Below are positions 22,144-32,782 of a stretch of 64,000 nucleotides of DNA, piece after piece (position 1 is the first letter of the stretch; each line of letters opens with the position of its first letter). Both the position numbers and the translations under genes were made by a program. This stretch comes from Pseudazoarcus pumilus (lineage in GTDB: Bacteria; Pseudomonadota; Gammaproteobacteria; Burkholderiales; Rhodocyclaceae). A model generated the notes under the pieces. It was not told the origin of the DNA. It was given only the letters and a program-made list of their open reading frames with translations, and searched no databases. The stretch spans positions 1,550,001 to 1,614,000 of the forward strand of contig NZ_CP025682.1 in NCBI RefSeq assembly GCF_002872475.1. Direction: 5' to 3'.

Positions 22144-22158
22144 TTGTAGGCGTCGAAA

Positions 22159-22587
22159 ATGGATATCGAAGCGCTGGTCGGCCAGGTCGTCGAGGGACTC
22201 GGCTTCGAGTTCGTGGACTTCGAGAGCACCCCGAAGGGGCGGCTCATGCGCGTGTTCATCGATATCGAGCGCGGCATCACGGTCGACGACTGCGCTGCGG
22301 TGAGCAATCAGCTCACACGCGTTTTCGAGGTCGAGAACGTCGATTACGACCGCCTCGAGGTGTCCTCCCCGGGGCTCGATCGCCCGTTGAAGAAGGCCGC
22401 CGATTACGAACGGTTTACCGGTAGCGAGGTGCAGTTGCGTCTGCGCATGCCCGTCAACAATCAGCGCAATTACATCGGCGTGCTCGCCGGCCTGATCGAC
22501 GGCGAGGTGCGGCTCGAGACCGGCAAGGGAGAGGTCTCCTTTCCCCTGGAAGAAATTGAAAAGGCACGCCTGGTTCCCAGGTTCTGA
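22159..22587 (+). CDS. rimP: Ribosome maturation factor RimP
   Basis: RimP is needed for late 30S assembly. The 142-residue protein begins MDIEALVGQVVEGLGFEFVD, has MRVFIDIERGITVDDCAAVS and the conserved YDRLEVSSPGLDRPLK in the N-terminal domain, and ends in an SH3-like domain. It is the first gene of the nusA-infB operon and sits 26 bp before nusA. Confidence 0.95.
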   Translation: MDIEALVGQVVEGLGFEFVDFESTPKGRLMRVFIDIERGITVDDCAAVSNQLTRVFEVENVDYDRLEVSSPGLDRPLKKAADYERFTGSEVQLRLRMPVNNQRNYIGVLAGLIDGEVRLETGKGEVSFPLEEIEKARLVPRF

Positions 22588-22612
22588 GTTTCCGGATGTG
22601 GAGGTTTGTTAG

Positions 22613-24088
22613 ATGAGCCGCGAAATACTGCTGCTTGTGGATGCGCTGGCACGCGAGAAGAACGTCGAGAAGGACGTCGTGTTTGCCGCGCTCGAATCGG
22701 CGCTCGCATCCGCGACGAAGAAGCGAATCAACGACGACGCCGATGTGCGCGTGACCATCGATCGCGAGACCGGCGACTACGAGTCGTTCCGGCGCTGGGT
22801 GGTGATGCCCGACGACGAAGTCACCAACGACGAGGCCGAGATGGGCGTCATCGATGCGCGCGAGGTCGACGCCGAGATCGAACTGGGCGACTACATCGAG
22901 GAGCCCATCGAGCCGGTCGATTTCGGCCGTGTCGGCGCACAGGCGGCCAAGCAGGTGATCCTGCAGAAAATCCGCGACGCCGAGCGCGAGCAGGTGCTCA
23001 ACGACTTCCTCGAACGCAAGGAGCATCTGGTCTCCGGGTCGATCAAGCGCATGGAACGCGGTAACGCGATCATCGAGGTCGGGCGGCTGGAGGCGGTGAT
23101 TCCGCGTGACCAGATGGTGCCGCGCGAGAACCTGCGCGTGGGAGACCGCGTCAAGGCCTTCCTGCAGCGCATCGACCGCAACGCGCGCGGACCCCAGCTG
23201 ATCCTGTCGCGCACCGCACCGGAGTTTCTCGCCAAGCTGTTTGAGCTGGAAGTGCCCGAGATCGAGGAAGGATTCCTCGAGATCAAGGGTTGCGCCCGGG
23301 ACCCCGGTCTGCGCGCCAAAATCGCCGTCCAGTCGCACGATTCGCGCATCGACCCGATCGGCACCTGCGTGGGTCTGCGTGGCTCGCGCGTGACTGCGGT
23401 GCGCAATGAGATCGCCGGCGAGCAGATCGACATCATCGTGTGGTCGTCCGATCCGGCGCAGTTCGTGATTTCGGCCTTGCAGCCGGCAGAGGTCGTCTCC
23501 ATCGTCGTCGACGAGGAAAACCACTGCATGGATGTGGTGGTCGACGAGAACAATCTGGCGATCGCCATCGGCCGCAGCGGGCAGAACGTGAAACTCGCCT
23601 CGGAACTGACCGGTTGGACGATCAACCTGATGAGCGAGGAAGAATCGGCGCAGAAGTCCGACGAAGAGCGCAGCAAGCTGCGCGAGCTGTTCATGAGCAA
23701 GCTCGACGTCGATGACGAACTGGCCGACATCCTGATCGACGAGGGTTTCGCCTCGCTCGAGGAAGTTGCCTACGTGCCGCTGGCCGAGATGCTCGAGATC
23801 GAGGCCTTCGATGAGGCCACCGTCACCGAGCTGCGCGACCGCTCACGCAACGTGCTGCTGACCGAGGCGATCGTTACCGAAGAGCAGCTCGAACACGTGT
23901 CCGAGGACATGCTCGGACTTGAAGGCATGGACAAGTCACTGGCAGCGACGCTCGCCCAGAACGAAGTGCGTACGCGCGACGATCTGGCCGATCTGGCTGT
24001 CGACGAACTGGTGGAAATGACCGGGATTCCGGAGGACCGCGCTGCGGCGCTGATTTCGCTTGCGCGCGCGCACTGGTTCGAAGAGTGA
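22613..24088 (+). CDS. nusA: Transcription termination/antitermination factor NusA
   Basis: NusA binds RNA polymerase and nascent RNA to control pausing, termination and antitermination. The 491-residue protein has the N-terminal polymerase-binding domain ([20 protein letters not shown]), an S1 domain around residues 135-200 ([18 protein letters not shown]), two KH domains (ending near [18 protein letters not shown]), and two C-terminal acidic repeats, the second ending [12 protein letters not shown]. Two such C-terminal repeats are typical of proteobacterial NusA. Confidence 0.97.
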   Translation: MSREILLLVDALAREKNVEKDVVFAALESALASATKKRINDDADVRVTIDRETGDYESFRRWVVMPDDEVTNDEAEMGVIDAREVDAEIELGDYIEEPIEPVDFGRVGAQAAKQVILQKIRDAEREQVLNDFLERKEHLVSGSIKRMERGNAIIEVGRLEAVIPRDQMVPRENLRVGDRVKAFLQRIDRNARGPQLILSRTAPEFLAKLFELEVPEIEEGFLEIKGCARDPGLRAKIAVQSHDSRIDPIGTCVGLRGSRVTAVRNEIAGEQIDIIVWSSDPAQFVISALQPAEVVSIVVDEENHCMDVVVDENNLAIAIGRSGQNVKLASELTGWTINLMSEEESAQKSDEERSKLRELFMSKLDVDDELADILIDEGFASLEEVAYVPLAEMLEIEAFDEATVTELRDRSRNVLLTEAIVTEEQLEHVSEDMLGLEGMDKSLAATLAQNEVRTRDDLADLAVDELVEMTGIPEDRAAALISLARAHWFEE

Positions 24089-24101
24089 GGGGAGGGATTC
24101 G

Positions 24102-26888
24102 ATGGATGAAATGAGCGTTACCCAGTTCGCCGGCGAGCTGAAGATGCCGGCCAACGTGCTGCTCGAACAGCTGCAGAAGGCGGGCGTGAGCAAGTCCGGA
24201 GTCGAAGACCTGCTCACCGAGCAGGACAAGGCGCGGCTGCTCGAGTACCTGCGTCGCTCGCATGGCGAGATGCAGCCCAAGGGCAAGATCACGCTGACGC
24301 GCAAGCAGACCTCGGAGATTCGCGCCACCGACTCCTCCGGTCGTGCACGCACGGTGCAGGTCGAGGTGCGCAAGAAGCGCGTCTTCGTCAAGCGTGACGA
24401 GGTCGCCGCCGAGGCACCGCCCAAGCCCGCCGTGGAAGCCGTCGAGCCGCCGCCGGCACCCGCTGCGGTGGCCGAGGACGTCGCGGCTGTCGAAAAACCG
24501 GTCGCGCCCGTCGAGCCGGTCGAGAGCACGCCGGAACCGGTGACCGAAGCGAGCGCGCCTGTCGACGCGCCCGCGCCGACCCCCGAGCCGGTCGTCGAGG
24601 AGGACGTCGCTGCGAAACGCGAAGCGGCGGCCGCAGCGGCCCCGGCCGAAAAGGAAAAGAAGTCCGACGGCGATGCCAAGCCGGTGCGCAAGCGCACCCG
24701 CGTGCCCGCTCAAGCCTATCTTTCCGCAGACGAGATCGCCTCGCGCGCAGCCGAGGACAAGCGCATGCAGCAACTGCGCGAACGCCAGGAAGCCGATCTG
24801 CGCGCCAAGCAGGAGCGCGAGCTGGCTGCCAAGGCCGCTGCAGTAGCGGCCGCGGTGGCGGCGGAACAGCCTGCCGAAGAGGAGCCTCAGCGCGGCAAGG
24901 GGCCGACGGGTACGCTGCATCGCCCGGCCAAGGCTGACGCCGGGCGCGACGCCCGGCGCGGTGCCCGCCCGCCGGCCGACGACGCGCCCAAGTCGCGACG
25001 CGGCATGAAGACGCGCGGCGAGATCGGCGGTGGCGGCGGCAACTGGAAGGGCGCGCGTGGTGGCGGTCGCTCGCGCGGCGGCAATGCCAACCGCGATCAG
25101 TCGAACTTCCAGGCCCCGACCGAGCCCATCGTGCGCGAAGTGCACGTTCCCGAGACGATCACCGTCGCGGATCTGGCCCACAAGATGGCAGTCAAGGCGG
25201 CAGAGGTCATCAAGGCGCTGATGAAGATGGGCTCGATGGTCACCATCAACCAGGTTCTCGATCAGGAAACGGCGATGATCATCGTCGAGGAGATGGGCCA
25301 CAAGGCGGTCGCCGCCAAGCTCGATGATCCGGATGCCTTCCTCGAGAGCACCGAAGAGGATCACACCGACGCGATGCTGGTGGCGCGAGCCCCGGTGGTC
25401 ACGGTGATGGGTCACGTCGACCACGGCAAAACCTCGCTGCTCGACTTCATTCGTACCTCCAAGGTCGCGGCCGGCGAGGCCGGCGGCATCACGCAGCACA
25501 TCGGCGCCTATCACGTCGAGACGCCGCGCGGCATGCTGACATTTCTCGACACGCCGGGCCACGAAGCCTTCACGGCGATGCGTGCGCGTGGCGCCAAGGC
25601 CACCGACATCGTCATCCTGGTGGTCGCAGCGGACGACGGCGTGATGCCGCAGACACGCGAGGCCATCCACCACGCCAGCGCCGCAGGCGTGCCGCTGGTG
25701 GTCGCCATCAACAAGGTCGACAAGGAAGAAGCCAACCCCGATCGCGTCAAGCAGGAGCTGGTCTCCGAAGGCGTCGTGCCGGAAGATTACGGCGGTGACG
25801 TAATGTTCATGCCGGTGTCGGCCAAGACCGGGCAGGGCATCGACGAACTGCTCGAGGCCGTGCTGCTGCAGGCCGAAGTGCTGGAACTGCAGGCGCCGGC
25901 CGATACGCCGGCCAAGGGCTTGATCATCGAGGCACGCCTGGACAAGGGGCGCGGTCCCGTCGCGTCCCTGCTGGTGCAGTCCGGTACGCTGCGCAAGGGT
26001 GATGCCCTGCTGGTGGGTGCGACCTTCGGGCGCGTACGCGCCATGCTCGACGAGAACGGCAAGTCCATCGACGAGGCGGGCCCCTCGATTCCGGTCGAGA
26101 TCCTGGGCCTGTCCGATGTGCCGGCGGCCGGCGACGAGGCAATCGCGCTGGCCGACGAGAAGAAGGCGCGTGAAATCGCGCTGTTCCGTCAGGGCAAATT
26201 CCGCGACGTCAAGCTCGCCAAGCAACAGGCGGCCAAACTCGAGAGCATCTTCGAGCAGATGGGAGAGTCGGAGATCCGGACGCTGCCGCTGATCGTCAAG
26301 GCCGACGTACAGGGTTCGCAGGAAGCGCTGGTGCAGTCGCTCAACAAGCTCTCCACCGAAGAAGTGAGGGTCAACGTCATCCACGGTGCAGTCGGTGCCA
26401 TCACCGAGTCGGACATCAACCTCGCGCAGGCTTCGGGCGCGGTGGTGATCGGCTTCAACACCCGTGCCGACTCGGGCGCGCGCAAGCTCGCCGAGACCTT
26501 CGGCGTCGACATCCGCTACTACAACATCATCTACGACGCGGTCGACGACGTGCGCGCGGCGCTGTCGGGCATGCTCTCGCCGGAGAAGCGCGAGAACATC
26601 ATCGGCATGGTCGAGGTGCGCCAGGTGTTCCGCGTACCCAAGATCGGTGCGGTGGCCGGCTGTTACGTCACCGAAGGCACGATCAAGCGTGGTGCACTGG
26701 TGCGTGTGTTGCGCGACCACACGGTGATCCACAGCGGTACCCTGGATTCGCTCAAGCGCTTCAAGGACGACGTCAAGGAAGTGCGCAGCGGTTTCGAGTG
26801 CGGTCTGTCGGTGAAGAACTATAACGAGATCGAGGAAGGCGACCAGCTCGAGGTCTACGAGATTCAGGAGATCGCCCGCAGTCTGTGA
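24102..26888 (+). CDS. infB: Translation initiation factor IF-2
   Basis: IF-2 is the GTPase that delivers initiator tRNA to the 30S subunit. The 928-residue product has an N-terminal IF2_N domain ([19 protein letters not shown]), a long Ala/Glu/Pro/Lys-rich linker, a second N-domain, and the G domain with G1 [14 protein letters not shown]3 DTPGHEAF and G4 [13 protein letters not shown]. Domains II-IV follow to the C-terminus. The ATG at 24102 follows GGGGAGGGATT. An internal ATG at 24111 is also possible. rbfA follows after 13 bp. Confidence 0.96.
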   Translation: MDEMSVTQFAGELKMPANVLLEQLQKAGVSKSGVEDLLTEQDKARLLEYLRRSHGEMQPKGKITLTRKQTSEIRATDSSGRARTVQVEVRKKRVFVKRDEVAAEAPPKPAVEAVEPPPAPAAVAEDVAAVEKPVAPVEPVESTPEPVTEASAPVDAPAPTPEPVVEEDVAAKREAAAAAAPAEKEKKSDGDAKPVRKRTRVPAQAYLSADEIASRAAEDKRMQQLRERQEADLRAKQERELAAKAAAVAAAVAAEQPAEEEPQRGKGPTGTLHRPAKADAGRDARRGARPPADDAPKSRRGMKTRGEIGGGGGNWKGARGGGRSRGGNANRDQSNFQAPTEPIVREVHVPETITVADLAHKMAVKAAEVIKALMKMGSMVTINQVLDQETAMIIVEEMGHKAVAAKLDDPDAFLESTEEDHTDAMLVARAPVVTVMGHVDHGKTSLLDFIRTSKVAAGEAGGITQHIGAYHVETPRGMLTFLDTPGHEAFTAMRARGAKATDIVILVVAADDGVMPQTREAIHHASAAGVPLVVAINKVDKEEANPDRVKQELVSEGVVPEDYGGDVMFMPVSAKTGQGIDELLEAVLLQAEVLELQAPADTPAKGLIIEARLDKGRGPVASLLVQSGTLRKGDALLVGATFGRVRAMLDENGKSIDEAGPSIPVEILGLSDVPAAGDEAIALADEKKAREIALFRQGKFRDVKLAKQQAAKLESIFEQMGESEIRTLPLIVKADVQGSQEALVQSLNKLSTEEVRVNVIHGAVGAITESDINLAQASGAVVIGFNTRADSGARKLAETFGVDIRYYNIIYDAVDDVRAALSGMLSPEKRENIIGMVEVRQVFRVPKIGAVAGCYVTEGTIKRGALVRVLRDHTVIHSGTLDSLKRFKDDVKEVRSGFECGLSVKNYNEIEEGDQLEVYEIQEIARSL

Positions 26889-26901
26889 GCGGGGAGAGCG
26901 T

Positions 26902-27291
26902 ATGGGCAACAAGGAATTTTCCCGTAGTCAGCGCGTCGTCGAGCAGATCCGTCGTGAACTGGCCGAGCTGATCCGCACCGAAGTGAAGGACCCGCGCGTC
27001 GGCTTCATCACGCTCACCGATGTCGAGATCAGCCCGGACTATGCGCACGCCAAGGTGTTCTTCACCTCGATGACCGGCGAGGAGGGGCTGCCGGAAATTC
27101 TCGTCGGCCTGCGACGCGCCAGCGGCTTTCTGCGTCGCGAGTTGGGGCGGCGCGTGCGCATTCACACGACGCCCGAGCTGCACTTCGTCTATGACAGTTC
27201 GGTCGAGAACGGCAGCCGCATGTCCAAGCTGATCGACGAGGTCGTGGCCGAGGACGAGGCTCGCGCGGCCGGGCGCGACACGAACGATTAA
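26902..27291 (+). CDS. rbfA: Ribosome-binding factor A
   Basis: RbfA is a KH-fold protein that binds 16S rRNA helix 1 during 30S maturation and cold adaptation. The 129-residue product shows SQRVVEQIRRELAELIRTE, DPRVGFITLTDVEISPDYAHAK and the C-terminal PELHFVYDSSVENGSRM. It lies between infB and truB, the conserved order, with a single base between its stop codon and the truB start. Confidence 0.95.
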   Translation: MGNKEFSRSQRVVEQIRRELAELIRTEVKDPRVGFITLTDVEISPDYAHAKVFFTSMTGEEGLPEILVGLRRASGFLRRELGRRVRIHTTPELHFVYDSSVENGSRMSKLIDEVVAEDEARAAGRDTND

Positions 27292-27292
27292 G

Positions 27293-28219
27293 GTGAATCG
27301 TCCCCCACGCAGAATTCCGCGCGAGCGCATCGACGGTGTACTGCTGCTCGACAAGCCGCAGGGGCTCAGCTCCAACGGTGCGCTGCAGGCGGCCAAGCGG
27401 CTGCTCAACGCCGCCAAGGCCGGGCATACCGGTACGCTCGATCCGCTGGCCACCGGGCTGTTGCCGCTGACTTTCGGCGAGGCGACGAAGTTCTCGCAGA
27501 CGCTGCTCGATGCTGACAAGGAATACGAGGCAACGATCCGCTTAGGCTTCGAAACCGATAGCGGTGACGCAGAGGGTAGCATCGTCTCGACGGCCTCCGT
27601 CGCCGTCGGGGCGGCAGCGCTGGAGTCCGCGCTGGAGCCCTTGCGCGGCGAGATCGAGCAGATTCCGCCGATGCATTCGGCGCTCAAGCGCGATGGCAAG
27701 CCGCTGTACGAGTACGCACGCGCCGGCATCGAGATCGAGCGTGCCCCGCGGCGAGTGAGCATCCACCGTCTTGATGTGCTGGCCTTCGAGGGAACCGATG
27801 TTCGCGTGTCGGTGCGATGCAGCAAGGGCACCTACATCCGCAGCCTGGCGATCGATCTGGGCCGGGCGCTCGGCTGCGGCGCGCATTTGAGCGCATTGCG
27901 GCGCACCGCGATCGGTCCCTTCGGCGTGGCCGATGCGCTCACCCTCGACGCGCTCGAAGCCGAATCCGCGCCGACGCGCCGGACGCTGCTCGCGCCACCC
28001 GACCGGCTGCTCGCGTGTCCGTCGCTGGAACTCGAGGACGGGCAGGCGCAGGCCATCCTGCAGGGCAGGGCGCTGCATGCGGCATCCGCCCTGGCCGGTC
28101 CGGTGCGCCTGCATTGCAGGCACCGCTTCCTCGGCCTCGGCGAGGTCGGCCCGGACGGCACCTTGAGGGCACGGCGACTGGTGGCGGCCGACCCCGCCGA
28201 ATTTGCCCCGCACGATTGA
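27293..28219 (+). CDS. truB: tRNA pseudouridine-55 synthase
   Basis: TruB makes pseudouridine 55 in the T-loop of nearly all tRNAs. The 308-residue protein has GVLLLDKPQGLSSNGALQ, the catalytic Asp in GHTGTLDPLATGLLPLTFGEATK, and the segment CSKGTYIRSLAIDLGRALG. A PUA-like C-terminal domain follows. The start is a GTG at 27293. The rpsO promoter overlaps its last codons. Confidence 0.95.
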   Translation: MNRPPRRIPRERIDGVLLLDKPQGLSSNGALQAAKRLLNAAKAGHTGTLDPLATGLLPLTFGEATKFSQTLLDADKEYEATIRLGFETDSGDAEGSIVSTASVAVGAAALESALEPLRGEIEQIPPMHSALKRDGKPLYEYARAGIEIERAPRRVSIHRLDVLAFEGTDVRVSVRCSKGTYIRSLAIDLGRALGCGAHLSALRRTAIGPFGVADALTLDALEAESAPTRRTLLAPPDRLLACPSLELEDGQAQAILQGRALHAASALAGPVRLHCRHRFLGLGEVGPDGTLRARRLVAADPAEFAPHD

Positions 28220-28245
28220 GTTTCAGGACAGATTCCCGCTATAAT
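28216..28245 (+). promoter_or_regulatory. Promoter of rpsO
   Basis: TTGAGT at 28216-28221 and a perfect TATAAT at 28240-28245, spaced by 18 bases, lie at the end of truB. They point at rpsO, whose ATG is 44 bases after the -10 element. A separate rpsO promoter is usual for the rpsO-pnp operon. Confidence 0.75.
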
Positions 28246-28288
28246 CGCCCCCTTAGATTTAAAGATCGAAAAAAGAGTAAACACCCAC

Positions 28289-28558
28289 ATGGCTCTCGAA
28301 ACCGTAACCAAGTCCAAGATCGTCTCCGATTACCAGCGCGCGCCGGGCGACACCGGCTCGCCCGAAGTGCAGGTGGCGCTGCTGACCGCCCGCATCAATG
28401 GCCTGACCGGCCACTTCAAGGCCAACGCCAAGGATCATCACTCGCGCCGTGGCCTGCTCAAGATGGTCAGCCAGCGCCGCAAGCTGCTCGATTATCTCAA
28501 GGGTCGCAACGCCGACAGCTATCGCAACCTGATCGAGCGTCTGGGCCTGCGCAAGTAA
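28289..28558 (+). CDS. rpsO: 30S ribosomal protein S15
   Basis: S15 binds the 16S central domain early in assembly and can repress its own mRNA in other bacteria. The 89-residue protein is full length and contains the family signature region [25 protein letters not shown], then [22 protein letters not shown]. It has its own promoter and is followed by a long GC-rich hairpin before pnp. Confidence 0.97.
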   Translation: MALETVTKSKIVSDYQRAPGDTGSPEVQVALLTARINGLTGHFKANAKDHHSRRGLLKMVSQRRKLLDYLKGRNADSYRNLIERLGLRK

Positions 28559-28608
28559 GCAAGTCGCCGGACGTGCGCACAGCACCCGACGCCTCTTCCG
28601 CGCGACGA

Positions 28609-28645
28609 GCCGGCACGGTGGTTATCCACACCGTGCCGGCTTTGT
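28609..28645 (+). terminator. rpsO-pnp intercistronic hairpin
   Basis: GCCGGCACGGTG (28609-28620) and CACCGTGCCGGC (28629-28640) form a perfect 12-bp stem with an 8-base loop, followed by TTTGTCGTTT. It can act as the rpsO terminator and, by analogy with the E. coli pnp leader, as an RNase III processing site. The latter is inference. Confidence 0.75.
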
Positions 28646-28716
28646 CGTTTGTGCGGCCTGTCGGCCGCCGGCCGCAGTTGTCGTTTGCTGCGGCTCTTTT
28701 CTGAAAGGAATTCATC

Positions 28717-30819
28717 GTGCCTCAAGCCATCAAGAAGACATTCGCCTACGGTGCGCATAGCGTCACCCTCGAGACCGGCGAGATCGCCCGTCAGGCCGGC
28801 GGCTCCGTGCTGGTCAACATGGATGACACGGTCGTGCTCGCCACCGTGGTCGCGCAGCGTGAGCCCAAGCCGGGTCAGGACTTTTTCCCGCTCACTGTCG
28901 ACTACGTCGAGAAGTTCTATGCCGCCGGACGCATTCCGGGCGGCTTCTTCAAGCGCGAAGGCCGCCCCACCGAGAAGGAAACCCTGACCTGCCGCCTGAT
29001 CGACCGCCCGATCCGTCCGCTCTTCCCGGAGGGCTTCTACAACGAGGTCCAGGTCATCGTGCAGGTGCTGTCGCTGAACCCGGAGATCGATTCCGACATT
29101 CCGGCCCTGATCGGCGCCTCGGCGGCGCTGGCCATCTCCGGCATTCCGTTCCACGGCCCGATCGGCGCGGCACGCGTCGGTTACGTCGACGGCGAGTACG
29201 TACTCAACCCGACGCGCAGCCAGCTCGAGCAAAGCCAGCTCGACCTGGTCGTGGCTGGTACCGAAACGGCCGTGCTGATGGTCGAATCCGAAGCGCAGGA
29301 GCTGCCCGAGGACATCATGCTGGGTTCGGTGGTGTTCGGCCACGAGCAGATGCAGCATGCGATCCAGGCCATCAACGAGCTGGTCGAGGTCGCCGGCAAG
29401 CCCGAGTGGGACTGGCAGCCGCCGGCGCGTGACGAGGCCCTGATCGCGCGCGTGCGCGAGATCGCCTACGCCGAGCTCAACGAGGCGTTCAACCTGATCG
29501 ACAAGGGGCAGCGCAGCGCCCGCCTGAACGAGATCCGTGCCAAGGTCATGGCCGAGGTGATCGAGTCGGCCGAGAACCCGCCGTCGAGCAACGTCGTAAA
29601 GGACATCCTGCACGACCTGGAAGCCGAGATCGTGCGCGGACGCATCCTCAGCGGCGAGCCGCGCATCGACGGTCGTGACACGCGCACCGTGCGACCGATC
29701 GACGTCAAGGTCGGCGTGCTGCCGCGCACCCACGGCTCGGCGCTGTTTACGCGCGGCGAGACGCAGGCCATCGTGGTCGCGACGCTGGGTACCGGACGCG
29801 ACGAGCAGATCATTGACGCGATCGCGGGCGAGTACCGCGAGAACTTCATGCTGCACTACAACTTTCCGCCGTTCTGCACCGGCGAGACCGGTCGTTTCGG
29901 TGGCACCAAGCGGCGCGAGGTCGGCCATGGTCGTCTGGCCAAGCGTGCCCTGGTGGCCGTGCTGCCGAAGCCCGAGGACTTCGGCTACACGATCCGTGTG
30001 GTCTCCGAGATCACCGAATCGAACGGTTCCAGTTCGATGGCGTCGGTGTGCGGCGGCTCGCTCGCGATGATGGACGCCGGCGTGCCCATGAGCAACCACG
30101 TCGCGGGCATCGCGATGGGCCTGATCAAGGATGGCAACCGCTTTGCCGTACTCTCGGACATCCTCGGCGACGAGGACCACCTCGGCGACATGGACTTCAA
30201 GGTCGCCGGCACCGAGAAGGGCGTAACGGCGCTGCAGATGGACATCAAGATCCAGGGCATCACCAAGGAGATCATGCAGGTCGCGCTGGGGCAGGCCAAG
30301 GAAGGGCGGCTGCACATCCTGGGCATCATGCAGACGGCGCTCGCCTCGCACCGCGGCGAGGTCTCGGCCTACGCGCCACGCATGATGTCGATGAAGATCA
30401 ATCCGGAGAAGATCCGCGACGTGATCGGCAAGGGCGGTGCGGTGATCCGCGCGCTACAGGAAGAGACCGGTGCGATCATCGACATCCAGGATGACGGCAC
30501 GATCACGATCTCGTCGATCAGCTCCGAGGGAGCACAACTGGCCAAGTCGAAGATCGAGTCGATCACCGCGGAAGCCGAGGTCGGTCGCGTCTACGACGGT
30601 ACGGTGGTACGCCTGCTCGACTTCGGCGCCATTGTCAATATCCTGCCGGGCAAGGACGGGCTGCTGCACATCTCGCAGATCGCCAACGAGCGCGTCAACG
30701 CGGTCACGGACTACCTGCAGGAAGGCCAGGCGGTGCGCGTCAAGGTGCTCGAGACCGACGATCGCGGCAAGATCCGTCTCAGCATGAAGGCCTTGCTCGA
30801 GGAGCAGGCAACCGAGTGA
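28717..30819 (+). CDS. pnp: Polyribonucleotide nucleotidyltransferase (PNPase)
   Basis: PNPase is the 3'-5' phosphorolytic exoribonuclease of the RNA degradosome. The 700-residue protein contains two RNase PH domains, with the second carrying [11 protein letters not shown]-type sequence at its end and [20 protein letters not shown] before it. A KH domain ([18 protein letters not shown]) and an S1 domain ([20 protein letters not shown]) complete it. The start is a GTG at 28717 after AAAGGAATTCATC. Confidence 0.96.
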   Translation: MPQAIKKTFAYGAHSVTLETGEIARQAGGSVLVNMDDTVVLATVVAQREPKPGQDFFPLTVDYVEKFYAAGRIPGGFFKREGRPTEKETLTCRLIDRPIRPLFPEGFYNEVQVIVQVLSLNPEIDSDIPALIGASAALAISGIPFHGPIGAARVGYVDGEYVLNPTRSQLEQSQLDLVVAGTETAVLMVESEAQELPEDIMLGSVVFGHEQMQHAIQAINELVEVAGKPEWDWQPPARDEALIARVREIAYAELNEAFNLIDKGQRSARLNEIRAKVMAEVIESAENPPSSNVVKDILHDLEAEIVRGRILSGEPRIDGRDTRTVRPIDVKVGVLPRTHGSALFTRGETQAIVVATLGTGRDEQIIDAIAGEYRENFMLHYNFPPFCTGETGRFGGTKRREVGHGRLAKRALVAVLPKPEDFGYTIRVVSEITESNGSSSMASVCGGSLAMMDAGVPMSNHVAGIAMGLIKDGNRFAVLSDILGDEDHLGDMDFKVAGTEKGVTALQMDIKIQGITKEIMQVALGQAKEGRLHILGIMQTALASHRGEVSAYAPRMMSMKINPEKIRDVIGKGGAVIRALQEETGAIIDIQDDGTITISSISSEGAQLAKSKIESITAEAEVGRVYDGTVVRLLDFGAIVNILPGKDGLLHISQIANERVNAVTDYLQEGQAVRVKVLETDDRGKIRLSMKALLEEQATE

Positions 30820-30843
30820 TCGGTCAGCCCGCCCGTTAACGAG

Positions 30844-30872
30844 AAAGGGACGCCGCGGCGTCCCTTTCTTTT
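30844..30872 (+). terminator. Terminator of pnp
   Basis: AAAGGGACGCC-GC-GGCGTCCCTTT followed by CTTTT is a symmetric 11-bp stem 24 bases after the pnp stop. The T-rich tail TTTCTTTT is also the 8-bp target duplicated by the adjoining IS element, so the insertion left the pnp terminator whole. Confidence 0.85.
30865..30872 (+). repeat. 8-bp target-site duplication, left copy
   Basis: TTTCTTTT at 30865-30872 is repeated as TTTCTTTT at 32185-32192, immediately outside the two inverted repeats. An 8-bp duplication is the usual size for ISL3-family insertions. Confidence 0.85.
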
Positions 30873-32184
30873 GGTTCATCGCGCTTTTCCGGGGAAGGCA
30901 TCCTTGATCTTGAGGAAGAAGTAGGCTGAGTCGCGAAATCCGTAGGCCATTCGCTTAATGACTTTGATGCGGTTGTTGACGCCTTCGAGCACGCTGGTGT
31001 TGAGTGGAAAGATGGCTGATGCGAGGATGCCACGCAGGTACTTGCGCAGTCGTTTGGCAAAGGCGATCGCCGGGGCAATGCCGCTGTCGATAGCCATGCG
31101 GTACCAATCTTTCCATCTGCGAGCACCTTCGCGCACGGTCGGTGCAAACCAGATTTCCTTGATCGCGGTCTTGAGCAGGTAGACGGTGGCCAGCGGTGCA
31201 TTGGCCGCCAACAACTCGTCGAGCTTGACTGCTTGCTCGCTGCCGAGGTTGTCGCGGTTGCGCAGCAGCAACCAGCGAGAACGCTTGATCACTTTGCGCT
31301 GTGCGGGTGCGCTGCGCAAGGCGTTGGCCTGGTCGACCCGCACCCGATCAACGACGTCCCGGCCGAAGCGCGCAACGGCGTGAAACAGGTCGTAGACCAC
31401 TTCGGCGCTCGGACAATGGGCGCGTACTTCCAGATCGAAGGCCGTGTTCATGTCCATGGCGACCGCCTCGATGCGCTGACAGCCTTGTTTGCCGAGCAAC
31501 TGGAAAAACGGTCGGACCGCGGCGCGGCTGTTGCCTTCGCCGACCCATAGCACACGCATGCGCTCTGCATCCATGATTACCGTCGCGTAGCGGTGCCCCT
31601 TGTGTAGTGCGAACTCATCCATCACCAGCCGTCGCACACCCTGCGCCTCGAAAGCGCCGTGTTGGGCTTGCAGGCGCCGCTGATCGATGCGCTTGATGGT
31701 GTGCCAGTGCAAGCCGGTCAGTTGGGCTACGTGGGCAATCGGCAGGATCTTTACGAGCGCCTCGACCCAGGCCCGCAGCCGGTGCGTGATGCGCTCGCCC
31801 GCATCGAGCCAACTCAGGCGCTCGGCGGCGCGCGCACCACAGTGGTAGCAGTCGAGCCGGCGAATCGGCACATCCAGCCAGACCCGTCGGTCGAACCAGT
31901 CTCGCTCGCGCACCAGCCGTCGTCGACGTTCGTGCAGCAGCACGCAGTCACTGCCACAACGACCACATCGGGGACGGTAGGAGGGCTCTTCACACAGATG
32001 TAGAAGCAACGAGCCATCGGCACGTTCTTCGTAGGAATCCACAACATGGCCTTCCCAGAAGACCATGTCCAACATAGCATCTCGCATGACGGGGAAGAGG
32101 AAGGGGATCGGTTTGTTTGGCGACTGCCAATTTACCAACCTCCGACCCGTCAACCACTACTTCCCCCAAATCACGCGAAGAACC
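30873..32184. mobile_element. ISL3-family insertion sequence, complete
   Basis: The 1,312-bp element has terminal imperfect inverted repeats of 25 bp (left from 30873, right reading inward from 32184) matching at 19 of 25 positions. Both ends begin GGTTC and share TCGCG and GGGGAAG. Each end is flanked by the direct repeat TTTCTTTT. It contains one transposase gene with no visible disruption. It sits between the convergent genes pnp and dksA, in the pnp terminator tail, and breaks no coding sequence. Confidence 0.9.
30876..32087 (-). CDS. ISL3-family transposase
   Basis: This DDE transposase of about 403 residues has an N-terminal zinc-finger-like region with paired CxxC motifs (CGRCGSDC and CYHCGARAAERL). 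The central catalytic part includes RLVMDEFALHKGHRYATVI and AVAMDMNTAFDLEVRAHCP, with the acidic residues expected of the fold. The C-terminal SVLEGVNNRIKVIKRMAYGFRDSAYFFLKI is the hallmark of ISL3 transposases. The stop codon lies inside the left inverted repeat. Several starts are possible (ATG at 32087, 32075, 32066). The reading frame is open and looks active. Confidence 0.92.
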   Translation of the reverse strand: MRDAMLDMVFWEGHVVDSYEERADGSLLLHLCEEPSYRPRCGRCGSDCVLLHERRRRLVRERDWFDRRVWLDVPIRRLDCYHCGARAAERLSWLDAGERITHRLRAWVEALVKILPIAHVAQLTGLHWHTIKRIDQRRLQAQHGAFEAQGVRRLVMDEFALHKGHRYATVIMDAERMRVLWVGEGNSRAAVRPFFQLLGKQGCQRIEAVAMDMNTAFDLEVRAHCPSAEVVYDLFHAVARFGRDVVDRVRVDQANALRSAPAQRKVIKRSRWLLLRNRDNLGSEQAVKLDELLAANAPLATVYLLKTAIKEIWFAPTVREGARRWKDWYRMAIDSGIAPAIAFAKRLRKYLRGILASAIFPLNTSVLEGVNNRIKVIKRMAYGFRDSAYFFLKIKDAFPGKAR

Positions 32185-32192
32185 TTTCTTTT
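32185..32192 (+). repeat. 8-bp target-site duplication, right copy
   Basis: TTTCTTTT adjoins the right inverted repeat of the ISL3 element and matches the copy at 30865-30872. Confidence 0.85.
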
Positions 32193-32213
32193 TGGCGGCG
32201 GTGCGTCCGCAGC

Positions 32214-32639
32214 TCATTTGCCCATCTGGCGTTCGCGGATCTCGTCGAGGGTCTTGCAGTCGATGCACAGCGTCGCCGTGGGACGGGCCTCCAGGCGGCG
32301 CAGACCGATCTCCACGCCGCAGTTGTCGCAATAGCCGTACTCACCCTCGTGGATGCGCGTGAGCGCCTCGTCGACCTTCTTGATCAGCCGGCGCTCGCGG
32401 TCGCGGTTGCGCAGTTCCAGCGCGATGTCCGACTCCTGGCTGGCGCGGTCGTTGGGGTCCGCAAAAACCGTCGCCTCGTCCTGCATTGCATGCACGGTGC
32501 GGTCGATGTCTTCCATCATCGTCTTCCGCGCCGCTTCGAGGATGGAGCGAAAGTGGGCGAGCTGCGCCTCGTTCATGTAGTCCTCGCCGTCATCGGCGGC
32601 GTAGGGGGCGAAGTTGCGGTTCAGTGACTCGTCCGACAT
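32214..32639 (-). CDS. dksA: RNA polymerase-binding transcription factor DksA
   Basis: DksA enters the secondary channel of RNA polymerase and with ppGpp adjusts rRNA, tRNA and biosynthetic promoters. The 141-residue protein has a coiled-coil with the tip motif DPNDRASQESD (Asp residues that probe the active site) and a C-terminal zinc finger with YCDNCGVEIGLRRLEARPTA and CIDCKTLDEI. All four Cys are present. The start is the ATG at 32639. An ISL3 element lies just beyond its 3' end and may have cut it off from a shared terminator. Confidence 0.96.
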   Translation of the reverse strand: MSDESLNRNFAPYAADDGEDYMNEAQLAHFRSILEAARKTMMEDIDRTVHAMQDEATVFADPNDRASQESDIALELRNRDRERRLIKKVDEALTRIHEGEYGYCDNCGVEIGLRRLEARPTATLCIDCKTLDEIRERQMGK

Positions 32640-32782
32640 GCGATTGGACCGGGTTGTCAAGAGAAGGCGCTTTAATAGCAGAAAGAACCGCACTGCACAA
32701 GCGCAATGACATTTTGCCGGCCTTGGCGCAAAAACGCTCCAGACGCGCATTTGCGCCTGATCGCAAAATGCTCCGGTGGCGT

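Noticed and set aside
23874-26912. 1,012-codon antisense frame opposite nusA/infB
   Set aside because: Long antisense frames are common in high-GC DNA. It mirrors known genes and shows no domain.
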